Below are positions 8,254 to 16,554 of a stretch of DNA of 64,000 nt, one piece after another; position 1 is the first letter of the stretch; each line of letters starts with the position of its first letter. The stretch is from Allorhizobium pseudoryzae (GTDB lineage Bacteria; Pseudomonadota; Alphaproteobacteria; Rhizobiales; Rhizobiaceae): positions 62,001-126,000 of the forward strand of contig NZ_CP049241.1 in assembly GCF_011046245.1 (NCBI RefSeq). Direction: 5' to 3'. The notes under the pieces are model-generated. The model saw only the letters and a list, made by a program, of their open reading frames with translations, made no database searches and had not been told where the DNA came from. The translations under genes were made by a program, and so were the position numbers.

Positions 8254-9123
8254 ATGATGGCAGACACCCCTTCCCCCGCCTTTGCGCTGACACGGCCCGC
8301 CCATGTCGCCTCGGCTCACCTCGTGGTGCAGGATCTCGACCGGGTGGTGCGGTTCTACCGCGAGATCATCGGATTGTCGGTGCTGGAAAGCGCTCTCAGC
8401 GGCGTGGTGCTTGGCGTCGCGGGCGTGCCGCTTCTGACGCTCACGACCGGCACCACCGTCTCGCGGGCACCGCGCCGTGCCGCGGGTCTGTTTCACAACG
8501 CCTTCCTGGTGCCGGACCGGCCGGCGCTGGCCGCCTGGCTGGCGCATGCCGTGCATGCCGGTGTCCAGCTCGACGGCGCGTCCGATCACCTCGTCAGCGA
8601 GGCGATCTACCTCTCCGATCCGGAAGGCAACGGCATCGAGATCTACCGCGACCGGCAGCCTTCCGAGTGGACCTATCACGACGACGGGACCGTGGAGATG
8701 GCGACCGAGCGGCTTAACCTGCAGGCGCTCTATGACAGCGCGCCCAAGCAGCGGTTCGAAGGCATGGCAGAGGGGACGGCACTCGGCCACATCCATCTGC
8801 AGGTGGGCGAGGTTGCGCAGGCGGATGCCTTCTTCCGCGATGTGCTGGGGCTGAAGGTGATGGCGCGGTATCCGGGCGCGAGCTTTTTTGCGACGGGCGG
8901 TTATCATCACCATGTCGCCGCCAATATCTGGAACAGCCGCGGGGCGCAGGCCCGCCAGACCGGCATGACCGGTCTTGCCGATTACCGGCTGAAATTCAAC
9001 GCCGAAGGCGACCTTCAGGCAGCACTGGCCGCTCTCGACCGACAGGAGATCGCGACCACCCGCACAAGCGAGGGATGGTCGCTGCGCGACCCCTGGGGCA
9101 TGGGCCTGACGCTCCTCGCTTAA
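8254..9123 (+). CDS. two-domain VOC family protein, CatE-like (catechol 2,3-dioxygenase/glyoxalase fold)
   Basis: A roughly 289-residue protein with two VOC modules. The first begins VASAHLVVQDLDRVVRFYRE; the second begins LGHIHLQVGEVAQADAFFRD and contains GGYHHHVAANIW, supplying candidate metal-ligand histidines. The IYLSDPEGNGIEIYRDR segment is typical of CatE/YfiE-like ring-cleavage dioxygenases. The substrate is unknown. The frame opens at 8221 (ATG), but ATG 8254 or 8257 has a GAAAGCTGAG stretch before it and matches the family start better. It stands alone, divergent from the Usp gene. Confidence 0.8.
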   Translation: MMADTPSPAFALTRPAHVASAHLVVQDLDRVVRFYREIIGLSVLESALSGVVLGVAGVPLLTLTTGTTVSRAPRRAAGLFHNAFLVPDRPALAAWLAHAVHAGVQLDGASDHLVSEAIYLSDPEGNGIEIYRDRQPSEWTYHDDGTVEMATERLNLQALYDSAPKQRFEGMAEGTALGHIHLQVGEVAQADAFFRDVLGLKVMARYPGASFFATGGYHHHVAANIWNSRGAQARQTGMTGLADYRLKFNAEGDLQAALAALDRQEIATTRTSEGWSLRDPWGMGLTLLA

Positions 9124-9194
9124 GGCCTGCTGGCGGGCTTGGAACCCTCTGTCTTCTGGCACGTTGATGGCGTCGATCAGGAGAACAACCTTTC

Positions 9195-10346
9195 ATGTCC
9201 ACCACCAGCGCCCGCACCCTGCGCAGCAAACGCCGCACCATCGAACACGAGGCGGCGCGGCAGGACGAAGTGGCCGTGTATGGCGACGCGACCGAGTTTT
9301 TGCCGCTGGGCCGCGAGGCGCTGGAAGTCGCCAAGGCCTGGGCCGTCATTGGCCTGTTCCTGATCGCCAGCATGGCCATCGTCGAACAGCTCGGCCTGCT
9401 GTTGAAGCCGCTGACGCTGGCGCTCGTCGTCGGCATGATTCTGGGCATGGTGGCCGACCGGATGGGCGAGATCGGCATTCCGCGCTTCGGCATCGCGATC
9501 ATCCTCTCCTCGCTCGTCATGCTGGCCGTCTTCCTGCTGATCAATGCGCTCGCCGAGCCCTTGGCGATGCTGGTCAATGACGGACCGCGCGTGCTGGAGC
9601 AGATCGTCGGAAAGGTGACGCCGTTTCTCGAACGCCATCACTGGCTGAACATCAGCCCCTCCACCTTCGAGGCGGCGCCGATGACGATGGAGAAGCTCGT
9701 TGAAAACAGCGGGAGCGTGCTCAGCGTTCTATCCGGCAGCCTGACGCCGGCGATCGTGCAGGGCCTCATCTTCTTTGCCGGCCTGCTGCTGTTCCTCTAT
9801 GGCCGGCTGCGGCTGCGCCGCACCCTGATCATGGCCTTTCCGAGCCGCCGCCAGCGCCTGCTGTCGATCCGCATCATGAATGCGATCGAGGAAGTGCTCG
9901 GCTATTATTTCGCCACCGCCAGCCTGATGTATCTGGGGCTCGGCGTGATCATGGCGGTGATCGCCTATCTGGGCGGGCTGCCGATGCCGGTGCTCTGGGG
10001 CGTTTTCGCCTTTCTCTCCAGCTTCATTCCTTTCCTCGGGATCACGCTGATGACGTTTTCCGTCGCGGTGGCCGGTGTCCTGACCCACGATGCGCTCCTG
10101 ATCGCGCTTTTGCCGGCAACCGTCTTCTTCCTCGTTCACCTGATCATGGAGAACCTTTTGTTTCCCGCGGTGATGGGGCGGCAGTGGGAGATCAACCCCT
10201 TCCTCGTCTTCATCGCCATCCTGTTCTGGACCTGGATGTGGGGGGCGGTCGGCGCGATGCTGGCGCTGCCTTTGTCGCTGATCGTCATGACGATTGCGCA
10301 GGAGCTTTTCCCCGAGCGCCGGACGATGCCGCAACTGCCGGGATGA
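9195..10346 (+). CDS. AI-2E family transporter (PerM/YdiK/TqsA-like permease)
   Basis: A 383-residue membrane protein with a cytosolic N-terminal stretch of about 45 residues and about eight hydrophobic segments. The diagnostic late regions are LGGLPMPVLWGVFAFLSSFI and GRQWEINPFLVFIAILFW, typical of the AI-2 exporter superfamily. Members move autoinducer-2, indole or ions, and the cargo of this one cannot be deduced. A large extramembrane domain (about 125-185) precedes the VQGLIFFAGLLLFLYG helix. It is a single gene; SD-like AGGAG lies about 10 bases before the ATG. Confidence 0.88.
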   Translation: MSTTSARTLRSKRRTIEHEAARQDEVAVYGDATEFLPLGREALEVAKAWAVIGLFLIASMAIVEQLGLLLKPLTLALVVGMILGMVADRMGEIGIPRFGIAIILSSLVMLAVFLLINALAEPLAMLVNDGPRVLEQIVGKVTPFLERHHWLNISPSTFEAAPMTMEKLVENSGSVLSVLSGSLTPAIVQGLIFFAGLLLFLYGRLRLRRTLIMAFPSRRQRLLSIRIMNAIEEVLGYYFATASLMYLGLGVIMAVIAYLGGLPMPVLWGVFAFLSSFIPFLGITLMTFSVAVAGVLTHDALLIALLPATVFFLVHLIMENLLFPAVMGRQWEINPFLVFIAILFWTWMWGAVGAMLALPLSLIVMTIAQELFPERRTMPQLPG

Positions 10347-10379
10347 AGGTCCCGGCTTCGAGAGCCGGGACGTTTGTCG

Positions 10380-10775
10380 TCATTCGTAGAGATAATATTC
10401 CGACCACTCGTCGCGCGGCACCTTGGTGCCAACCTTGTAGTCGAAGGACTGGATCGTCAGGCCGTCCTCGGCCGTCTTGCACTTGTATTTCAGCCGGTAC
10501 CATTCGCCCTTGCTGCGAAAGACGGCGCCCGGTGCCTTGAAGAGATCGCCCGCTTCCACGGTATCGCCAAAGGTGTAGGCAATCACCTTGTCGGGGCGGA
10601 AATCCCCCTCCTGCTTGGCAATGCGGCGCATGGCCTCGATGTCGCAACGCTGCTCGCGCCGCTCCTCGGGCGTCAGGCGGTCGAGCTGCTGAACGATGCT
10701 GCTGTCGAGCGCATGGGCGGGAAAAGCCGCCATCAGCGCAAGGCAGGCGGCGGCGGTCGAAGGTCTCAGTGTCAT
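10380..10775 (-). CDS. secreted DUF930 domain protein
   Basis: A 131-residue exported protein: signal peptide (MTLRPSTAAACLALMAAFPA, cleavage after AHA) then a DUF930 domain with LDRLTPEERREQRCDIEAM, FRPDKVIAYTF, APGAVFRSKGEWYRLKYKCK and a C-terminal WSEYYLY. Two cysteines (EQRCD and YKCKT) probably form a disulfide. DUF930 is widespread in Rhizobiales and has no known function. A TTG codon at 10790 could extend the protein by five residues; the ATG gives a normal signal peptide. It converges with the AI-2E gene with a 33 bp gap. Confidence 0.88.
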   Translation of the reverse strand: MTLRPSTAAACLALMAAFPAHALDSSIVQQLDRLTPEERREQRCDIEAMRRIAKQEGDFRPDKVIAYTFGDTVEAGDLFKAPGAVFRSKGEWYRLKYKCKTAEDGLTIQSFDYKVGTKVPRDEWSEYYLYE

Positions 10776-10908
10776 GTCATGTCCATCCAATGTGACTCGG
10801 ACGGGGCGGAAACTAGGGGAGGTGTATCAAATTGACCACCTACCATTGCGGGAATAGGATGAAATGTGATCACGGCTCGGGGGACGGCATGCGGATGAGG
10901 CACGCACC

Positions 10909-11181
10909 ATGACGATCGGCGACGGCGAGGCAACCGCCGCACCTCGGCCTCTGTCGGACGCGCGCAAGGAGCAGGTGAAGCTGCGCGCAACCTTTTTGAA
11001 CGGGATCGGCATCGGGGTGATGCTGATCGGGGTGTTCACGCCGGTCACGCGGATGATCTACGGCGATATGAGCGCGGAGATCAGCCCCATTTGGTTGGCT
11101 CTCACTCCGCTTGGTTGCTTTGTCCTGGGCATCGCATTACATTGGGTCGGCAGCGTGATCCTGAAAGGATTAAGCCAGTGA
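10909..11181 (+). CDS. small two-helix membrane protein
   Basis: A 90-residue protein with a hydrophilic N-terminal arm and two hydrophobic segments, roughly ATFLNGIGIGVMLIGVFTPV and WLALTPLGCFVLGIALHWV. Not recognised as a named family. Its stop codon overlaps the start of the next 40-residue membrane protein by two bases, which suggests translational coupling and a shared role. Confidence 0.65.
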   Translation: MTIGDGEATAAPRPLSDARKEQVKLRATFLNGIGIGVMLIGVFTPVTRMIYGDMSAEISPIWLALTPLGCFVLGIALHWVGSVILKGLSQ

Positions 11182-11300
11182 TCGAGACCATCATCCTGAT
11201 TTCCCTGCCCGTGATTGGAGTCGCGATGGCCATTGGCTTTGTCTACTGGCAGAGCTGGCGCGATGGCGTGCTGCCCGGCCAGCGGTCGAAAGAGAAGTAG
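11178..11300 (+). CDS. 40-residue single-helix membrane protein
   Basis: The GTG at 11178 overlaps the upstream stop (GTGA) and opens a 40-codon frame. It has one hydrophobic segment (IETIILISLPVIGVAMAIGF) followed by YWQSWRDGVLPG and a basic tail, the look of a small type I or II membrane protein. No family is recognised. The tight overlap and good hydrophobic/basic pattern support it as a real gene. Confidence 0.5.
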   Translation: MIETIILISLPVIGVAMAIGFVYWQSWRDGVLPGQRSKEK

Positions 11301-11388
11301 GCACCGGCATCCCCCTCCGACCGGGCTTGTTCTCGCCCGCGCCCCGGCCTATCTCTGGCACTCCTTCCCCTGATGCCGGAGTTCACCC

Positions 11389-13494
11389 TTGGCCCGAACC
11401 AAAGCCGTTTTCCAGAACCTCCCTACCCCACCGAACGCCAAGAAGGTTGCCTTCAGCGATACCCGCCACGGGATAACCCGCACGGATGATTACGCCTGGC
11501 TGCGCGCCGACAACTGGCAGGCAATGTTCAAGGACCCGTCGATCCTCGATCCGGAGATCCGGGCGCATCTGGAGGCGGAAAACGCCTACATGGAAGCCGC
11601 CCTTGGTGACACGGCCGACCTGCAGAAGGCCCTGTTTGCCGAAATGAAGGGGCGCATCAAGGAGGATGACAGCTCCGTTCCGGTGAAGGACGGCGCGTTT
11701 GCCTATGGCACGCTGTTCGTCACCGGCGGCGAGCAGGCGCATTATTTCCGCACCCCGCGCGACGGCGGCGACAGACACCTCCTGCTCGACGGCGACCGGG
11801 AAGCCGAGGGCAAGGACTATTTCCGGCTTGCCGGAATCGACCATTGCAGCGACCACAGCCACGGCATCTGGGGTTATGACGACAAGGGCTCGGAATATTT
11901 CACCCTTCGCGTGCGCAATCTCGAAACCGGTGAGGATCTTTCCGACGTGATCGAGAACACCGCCGGCGGCGGCGTCTGGGCGCCGGACGGCAAGAGTTTC
12001 TTCTACACGCTGCAGGACGAAAACCACCGCCCGTCCAAAGTCTTCCACCACATTGTCGGTCAGCCGCAATCGGCCGACCGGCTGGTCTACGAGGAGAAGG
12101 ACCCGGGCTTCTTCATGGGTGTCGGCGGCTCGCTGCTGGACGACGTGATCTATATCGACATCCACGACCACGAGACCTCAGAATACCGCATCCTCTCGAC
12201 CAGGGACCTGACCGCCGAACCTAAACTGGTAGCGGAGCGCGAAGAGGGCGTGGAATATTCCATGACCGAGGGCGGCGATATCTTCTACATCCTGACCAAT
12301 GATGGCGGCGCCAAGGATTTCAAGATCATGGCCGCTCCCTTCGATCGCCCGGGCAAGGCGAATTGGGTGGACGTGGTGCCGCACGAGCCGGGCCGTCTCA
12401 TCCTCTCGCATGCCGCCTATGCGCGCCATCTGATCTGGCTGGAACGCCGCGAGGGCCTGCCGCGCATCGTGATCATGGACCGCGCAAGCGGCGAGCAACA
12501 TGCGATCGCCTTTGCCGAAGAGGCCTATTCGCTGGGGCTTCAGGGGGCGGCGGAATATGACACCGACGTCATCCGCTTCTCCTATTCCTCGATGACGACG
12601 CCGAGCCAGCTCTTCGACTACAACATGGCGACGCGCGAACGGGTGCTGTTGAAGACGCAGGAAGTGCCCTCCGGCCATAACCCGGACGACTACGTGACGC
12701 GCCGGGTGATGGCGCCCGCGCAGGACGGCGAACTGGTGCCGGTCTCGCTGCTCTACCGCCGCGACACCAAGCTCGACGGCTCGGCGCCCTGCCTGCTCTA
12801 CGGTTACGGCGCCTATGGCGTGACGATCCCCGCCTCGTTTTCCACCAATACGCTGTCGCTCGCCGATCGCGGTTTTGTGTACGCCATCGCCCATGTCCGC
12901 GGCGGCAAGGACAAGGGTTTTGCCTGGTACGAAGACGGCAAGATGGAAGGCAAGCAAAACACCTTCAAGGACTTCATCGCCGCCGCCGACCATCTGGTGA
13001 AGGAAGGGGTCACCTCCTACGACAACATCATTGCCGAGGGCGGGTCTGCCGGCGGGATGCTGATGGGGGCGATCGCCAACATGGCGCCGGAAAAGTTTGC
13101 CGGCATCATCGCCGCGGTGCCGTTTGTCGACGTCTTGAACACCATGCTGGACGATACCCTGCCGCTCACCCCGCCGGAATGGCCGGAATGGGGCAATCCG
13201 CTCGAGTCGGAAGAGGAATATCGCTGGATCGCCGCCTATTCGCCCTATGACAATGTCGGCGACAAACCCTATCCGCCGATTCTCGCCATCTCCGGCCTCA
13301 CCGACCCGCGCGTCACCTACTGGGAGCCAACCAAGTGGATCGCCCGGTTGCGCGACACGGCACCTGAGGCAGGTCCCTATCTCCTGAAGACCAACATGGC
13401 CGCCGGCCACGGCGGCAAGTCCGGCCGCTTCCAGCGGCTGGAGGAAATCGCCTTCGAATATGCGTTCGCGATCAAGGTGGCGGGGAAGATGTGA
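11389..13494 (+). CDS. ptrB: oligopeptidase B, prolyl oligopeptidase family S9A
   Basis: A 701-residue serine peptidase that cuts short peptides after basic residues. The N-terminal beta-propeller covers about 70-420 and the C-terminal alpha/beta-hydrolase domain follows. The catalytic triad is visible: Ser553 in GGSAGGMLMG, Asp639 in TDPRV and His674 in GHGGKSG. Length matches E. coli PtrB (686). The start is TTG at 11389, with GGAG nine bases upstream; the nearest upstream ATG is out of frame. Its last 28 codons are repeated 0.9 kb downstream (see repeats), suggesting an insertion at the 3' end that left the gene intact. A terminator follows at 13592. Confidence 0.95.
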   Translation: MARTKAVFQNLPTPPNAKKVAFSDTRHGITRTDDYAWLRADNWQAMFKDPSILDPEIRAHLEAENAYMEAALGDTADLQKALFAEMKGRIKEDDSSVPVKDGAFAYGTLFVTGGEQAHYFRTPRDGGDRHLLLDGDREAEGKDYFRLAGIDHCSDHSHGIWGYDDKGSEYFTLRVRNLETGEDLSDVIENTAGGGVWAPDGKSFFYTLQDENHRPSKVFHHIVGQPQSADRLVYEEKDPGFFMGVGGSLLDDVIYIDIHDHETSEYRILSTRDLTAEPKLVAEREEGVEYSMTEGGDIFYILTNDGGAKDFKIMAAPFDRPGKANWVDVVPHEPGRLILSHAAYARHLIWLERREGLPRIVIMDRASGEQHAIAFAEEAYSLGLQGAAEYDTDVIRFSYSSMTTPSQLFDYNMATRERVLLKTQEVPSGHNPDDYVTRRVMAPAQDGELVPVSLLYRRDTKLDGSAPCLLYGYGAYGVTIPASFSTNTLSLADRGFVYAIAHVRGGKDKGFAWYEDGKMEGKQNTFKDFIAAADHLVKEGVTSYDNIIAEGGSAGGMLMGAIANMAPEKFAGIIAAVPFVDVLNTMLDDTLPLTPPEWPEWGNPLESEEEYRWIAAYSPYDNVGDKPYPPILAISGLTDPRVTYWEPTKWIARLRDTAPEAGPYLLKTNMAAGHGGKSGRFQRLEEIAFEYAFAIKVAGKM

Positions 13495-13497
13495 GGC
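13411..13497 (+). repeat. 87-bp direct repeat, copy A (3' end of ptrB)
   Basis: The last 28 codons of ptrB and a few bases beyond match 14292-14378 at 83 of 87 positions. Three differences are synonymous third-position changes and one changes Ile to Thr, so both copies have been under coding selection. Between the copies lies about 0.8 kb with an unrelated gene. Confidence 0.9.
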
Positions 13498-13591
13498 GGC
13501 GCGTTTGTTGACAAGTTCGGCGACCAGCATCATATTCTCTTTTGAGCGAGGGCGCCGGACCATTGGTTACCCGGGATCGCTCAACAACTGG

Positions 13592-13620
13592 AGCCCACCT
13601 CATGGTGGGCTTTGGTTTTT
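13592..13620 (+). terminator. rho-independent terminator after ptrB
   Basis: An 8-bp stem AGCCCACC/GGTGGGCT with loop TCAT is followed by a T-rich tract TTTGGTTTTT on the plus strand. It ends ptrB transcription and overlaps the 3' end of the convergent insert gene. Confidence 0.85.
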
Positions 13621-14154
13621 CGGCTGGAGAGTGTCGCCCTTGGGAATGACCGAAAATAGCTCAGCGCGCGGCTTTCTGGCCGTCATCTCGGAGACAGCCT
13701 GATCGTAGATCGTGTTCCCCCAACGATCCTGCCGACCACGCAGGTTACGCAGACACGACATCTTCGCCGTTATGATTGCTATCGCTTCTTCCGCGAGCGC
13801 GTGCCGGATCTGCTCGATCATATCATCGATGGAATAGCCGTCGCGATGGGGGCTCACATAAAGATGTCGCCCGATAAACACGATTTCATTCTGGCCGAGT
13901 GGATGAAGATCTGCATCAAGTCTTGCAAAATTGATGTCCTCAAACTGTCTCGCCGAAAAATATCCGACCGAGATCAGCGGCGCCCTGCCCCCGCGTGCGA
14001 GAAGTTCCAGATTCCCTCTGATTTGCCGCTCGGCACCTGGATACATTGGCAACCTTGCTGTTCCCCACCCCATCAACAGATAGCTGAGGGAGCACACGCA
14101 TGACAAGAAGAATTGCGCAATTCTTCCCTCTATCCGATTACGAGATGCCAGCAA
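13600..14154 (-). CDS. unrecognised exported or membrane-anchored protein in the ptrB insert
   Basis: A frame of 184 codons opened by TTG at 14154; a later start is possible. The N-terminus has a hydrophobic stretch (IAQFFLSCVCSLSYLLMGW) that could be a signal peptide or anchor. The rest reads as a soluble domain with RGGRAPLISVGYFSARQF, GQNEIVFIGRHLYVSPH and YSIDDMIEQIRHAL. I do not recognise a family. It lies wholly between the two copies of the ptrB 3' end, and its base composition looks lower in GC than flanking genes, so it is probably acquired DNA. No convincing SD is seen. Confidence 0.5.
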   Translation of the reverse strand: MLASRNRIEGRIAQFFLSCVCSLSYLLMGWGTARLPMYPGAERQIRGNLELLARGGRAPLISVGYFSARQFEDINFARLDADLHPLGQNEIVFIGRHLYVSPHRDGYSIDDMIEQIRHALAEEAIAIITAKMSCLRNLRGRQDRWGNTIYDQAVSEMTARKPRAELFSVIPKGDTLQPKNQSPP

Positions 14155-14180
14155 CTAAGGGCGATGCCCCGCCCTTCCCC

Positions 14181-14291
14181 TCACCCGCTCGCCAGCTTTC
14201 GCGGCCGCCCGCCATTTGATCCGTTGGCGCGTGCCGCAGCCGCCTTGGCGGGTGACGTGGTCTTTCCGGCCAAACGGGCCAGTGCCCTCAA
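14181..14291 (-). other. short coding-like remnant ending in an Arg/Gly-rich tail
   Basis: On the minus strand just inside the second ptrB repeat, the frame reads KAAAARANGSNGGRPRK then stops at 14181. This Ala/Arg/Gly/Lys pattern is seen at the ends of some mobile-element or DNA-binding proteins. The frame runs backward into the ptrB repeat, so nothing upstream of it remains. It may be the remnant of a gene of the inserting element. Confidence 0.25.
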
Positions 14292-14378
14292 GGCGGCAAG
14301 TCCGGCCGGTTCCAGCGACTGGAAGAAATCGCCTTCGAATATGCGTTCGCGACCAAGGTGGCGGGGAAGATGTGAGGC
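14292..14378 (+). pseudogene. displaced 3' end of ptrB (copy B of the 87-bp direct repeat)
   Basis: This segment can be read as the last 28 codons of an oligopeptidase B gene, from the Gly-Gly-Lys-Ser-Gly motif after the catalytic His to the stop codon. It has three silent changes and one amino acid change relative to the intact gene. It has no start and no catalytic residues. The best reading is the original or a foreign ptrB end, separated from the gene when a small element entered at the 3' end and supplied copy A. Confidence 0.8.
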
Positions 14379-14379
14379 A

Positions 14380-14419
14380 TTGACAAGGATCATCTGTGAA
14401 CTACAGTTCACAGATGATC
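14380..14419 (+). promoter_or_regulatory. promoter and palindromic operator of the higBA-type module
   Basis: TTGACA (14380-14385) and a TACAGT element (14402-14407) with a 16-bp spacer form a likely promoter. A perfect 15-bp inverted repeat with a 2-bp centre spans 14388-14419 (arms start GATCATCTGTGAACT), covers the -10 region and includes the ATG at 14414. This is the normal place for autorepression by a toxin-antitoxin complex. Confidence 0.65.
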
Positions 14420-14704
14420 GAGGTCCGCCAACATCCGGATTTTGTGCGATGGCTCAGGAGCCTGAGAGATCGGGCAGCGCAGGTGCGCATTGCCATGCGG
14501 CTGGTGCGTCTTGAGGCCGGTCTGATGGGAGATGCCAAGTTCTTTGACGGCATCGGCGAGCTGCGCATCGATTATGGCCCGGGCTATCGGGTCTATTTCG
14601 TCAAGCGCGGCACGCGCTTGATCATTCTGCTGTGCGGCGGAGACAAGTCGAGCCAGGCCAGAGACATCGCGCAGGCGAAAAGGCTGGCGGAGGATGTACC
14701 ATGA
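14414..14704 (+). CDS. higB: HigB/RelE-type toxin (phage Gp49-like addiction killer)
   Basis: A 96-residue protein (102 if the GTG at 14396 is used). It matches the addiction-module killer family: FVRWLRSLRDRAAQVRIAMR, then GDAKFFDGIGELRIDYGPGYRVYF and LIILLCGGDKSSQARDIAQA. Relatives are ribosome-dependent mRNA interferases. The toxin precedes its antitoxin, as in HigBA, with ATGA overlap. The ATG at 14414 lies inside the operator palindrome and near the predicted transcription start, with no SD before it, so a leaderless message is possible. Confidence 0.88.
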   Translation: MIEVRQHPDFVRWLRSLRDRAAQVRIAMRLVRLEAGLMGDAKFFDGIGELRIDYGPGYRVYFVKRGTRLIILLCGGDKSSQARDIAQAKRLAEDVP

Positions 14705-15000
14705 CAGTCGAACCCATTCCCTTCGAAGCGAGCGAGTTCTTCGAGACGGTCGACAGCCAGGCGCTGCTGTTGAGCGATGCTCTGGAGACCGGCGATTGCG
14801 CCTATATCGCCCATGCCTTCGGCGTCATTGCCAAGGCGCGGGGCATGACGGGGATCGCCCGGGAAGCGGGCGTGACCCGCGAGGCGCTCTACAAGGCGCT
14901 GAGCGAAAAAGGTGATCCGAAACTGTCCACCCTTTTGGGCGTTGCCAAGGCGTTGGGCCTGAAGTTTACGGTCGTTCCAGCATCGGATGCGGCAGAATAG
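14701..15000 (+). CDS. higA: HigA-type antitoxin with helix-turn-helix (addiction module antidote)
   Basis: A 99-residue antitoxin whose start overlaps the toxin stop (ATGA). The C-terminal half is a Xre-type helix-turn-helix: IAREAGVTREALYKALSEKG followed by PKLSTLLGVAKALGLKF. The N-terminal half (SQALLLSDALETGDCAYIA) is the toxin-facing region of this family. It should neutralise the neighbouring HigB-type toxin and bind the palindrome at 14388-14419. Confidence 0.9.
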   Translation: MTVEPIPFEASEFFETVDSQALLLSDALETGDCAYIAHAFGVIAKARGMTGIAREAGVTREALYKALSEKGDPKLSTLLGVAKALGLKFTVVPASDAAE

Positions 15001-15129
15001 AGCGACGGCCGCCGGCGCCTGAAGCTCCACCCCGCCTCACGCTGTGGCACAACCCACCGCGGGGTGCGACGGCGACCCAGTTGCCCGAATCTCCGTCGCA
15101 AGAGCTTTGCGTGTAGAAACCTCCGCCGC

Positions 15130-16554
15130 TCACTCCGCCGGGGCGGTGCGCGGACGGCGGGTGGCGTGACGGACCTTGTCCAGCCGCCAGCGTATGCCGT
15201 CGATCAGCACGAAGGCGATCAGGCTCAAGCCCATGACCGGGAGCGCGAGACCGAGGGCGAGCGCCACCGCAAGGACGCAAAGCTTGCTGAGGGTCCCGAG
15301 ATAGAGCCAGGACTGGATGAGCGTGCGGGCCGGTGCCCCCGGTGCCGGGCGGCGCTTCCACCAGAGCACATAGCCGTAGACGATCGAGACACAGAGCGCG
15401 CTGCCGATCACCGCCATGACGATCTGGTTGATGAGGCCGAACTTGATGCCCATGTGGATATCGATGCCCCAGCGGATCAGCTTCGGAATGATCGTGAAGG
15501 TGTCGAAATCGGCCCGGCTCGTCACCGTCATGCTGGCCGGGTCAATCGCGATCGTATCCACCTCCGTCGGGGTGGACCGGTCGTATTCGCGCACCATCCA
15601 GGCCTTGTCGGCGGATTTCGAGGGGCGGATCTCCACCATCGGCGAATTAATGCCGGCCGCCTTTGCGGTCGCAAGAACCGGATCCATCAGGGTCGCCGGA
15701 TCAGGCAGGCCGGGGGTCGGCGCCGGCATCGTCGCCTTCATGTGATCGGCATGGGCGGCATGATCGGCGTGGCCGGCATGCGGGTCGGCAGTCAGCACGG
15801 CGGCGTCCAGCTTCAGCGACACCGAGGGCGTGATCCAGTTCAGCGACTGGCGCAGTGCATCGATGTTATCGCCGGCATATTTCGACCAGGTGAGCCCGGT
15901 CGCCGAGAGGAAGAGAAGTCCCGCCGCCAGCCACAGGCCGAGGGTCGTGTGCATTCGGCGGGCGCCGGCCTCTGGCGTCCTCTTCGTGCGTGCCGCATCG
16001 AAGCGGCGCCGCAAGGCCCAGAGCGTGACGCCGCCGAGTGTGGCGATCCACAGCCAGGAGGCGGCGAGTTCACTGTAGTTGCGGCCGATGGCGCCGAGCA
16101 GCAGATGACGGTGGAAGAGGTCGATGGTGAGGCGCAGAGGCAGGATACCGCTCGTGCCATAGACCACCAGATCCCCCTTCACGGCGAGCGTCACCGGATC
16201 GACGAAGACGGCGCGCGTTTCGGATTCGCCGAGCGTCGGGTCGGCAAACATCACCCGCGTGGTATCGCCGGGTCTCGGTGCCGGGCGGACGGCAAACAGG
16301 GAGGCATCCGGCCCGAGATACGTGCGCGCCGCATTCACCTGCCGCTCCAGGCTCTGGGCCTCGCCGGTGGCGCCGGTCAGATAGTCCCGGAAGACGTAGT
16401 TTTCGAGTTGAGGGGTCAGCACATAGAGCGTGCCGGACAGGGCCGCCACGAAGATGAACGGCCCGACGAAGAGGCCGATGTAGAAATGCAGCCGGGTGAG
16501 GAAGGCCCGCATTTCAGGACTGAGGAACGGCTTGGACGGGGCGGACCGGCTCAT
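15130..16554 (-). CDS. PepSY-associated membrane protein (PiuB-like, metal uptake)
   Basis: A 474-residue membrane protein with four or more hydrophobic segments: an N-terminal FYIGLFVGPFIFVAALSGTL, a central ASWLWIATLGGVTLWALRR and LWLAAGLLFLSATGLTWSKY, and two C-terminal segments. PepSY-type regions lie between them. Family members sit with TonB receptors and are linked to siderophore or metal reduction and uptake. A His-rich stretch (HAGHADHAAHADHMKA) in the second periplasmic loop suggests metal handling. Start ATG 16554 is preceded by GGAGG eight bases upstream. It is probably co-transcribed with the upstream DUF2946-like gene. Confidence 0.85.
   Translation of the reverse strand: MSRSAPSKPFLSPEMRAFLTRLHFYIGLFVGPFIFVAALSGTLYVLTPQLENYVFRDYLTGATGEAQSLERQVNAARTYLGPDASLFAVRPAPRPGDTTRVMFADPTLGESETRAVFVDPVTLAVKGDLVVYGTSGILPLRLTIDLFHRHLLLGAIGRNYSELAASWLWIATLGGVTLWALRRRFDAARTKRTPEAGARRMHTTLGLWLAAGLLFLSATGLTWSKYAGDNIDALRQSLNWITPSVSLKLDAAVLTADPHAGHADHAAHADHMKATMPAPTPGLPDPATLMDPVLATAKAAGINSPMVEIRPSKSADKAWMVREYDRSTPTEVDTIAIDPASMTVTSRADFDTFTIIPKLIRWGIDIHMGIKFGLINQIVMAVIGSALCVSIVYGYVLWWKRRPAPGAPARTLIQSWLYLGTLSKLCVLAVALALGLALPVMGLSLIAFVLIDGIRWRLDKVRHATRRPRTAPAE

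Noticed and set aside
12178..13563. Long open frame (461 codons) on the minus strand opposite ptrB
   Set aside because: It is rich in Arg, Gly and His as expected for the antisense of a high-GC gene, has no family pattern, and the plus strand has the full catalytic triad of oligopeptidase B.
13498..14291. Complete integrative element with integrase
   Set aside because: The insert is under 1 kb and no integrase, resolvase or transposase frame is seen. Only a remnant or mini-element can be supported.
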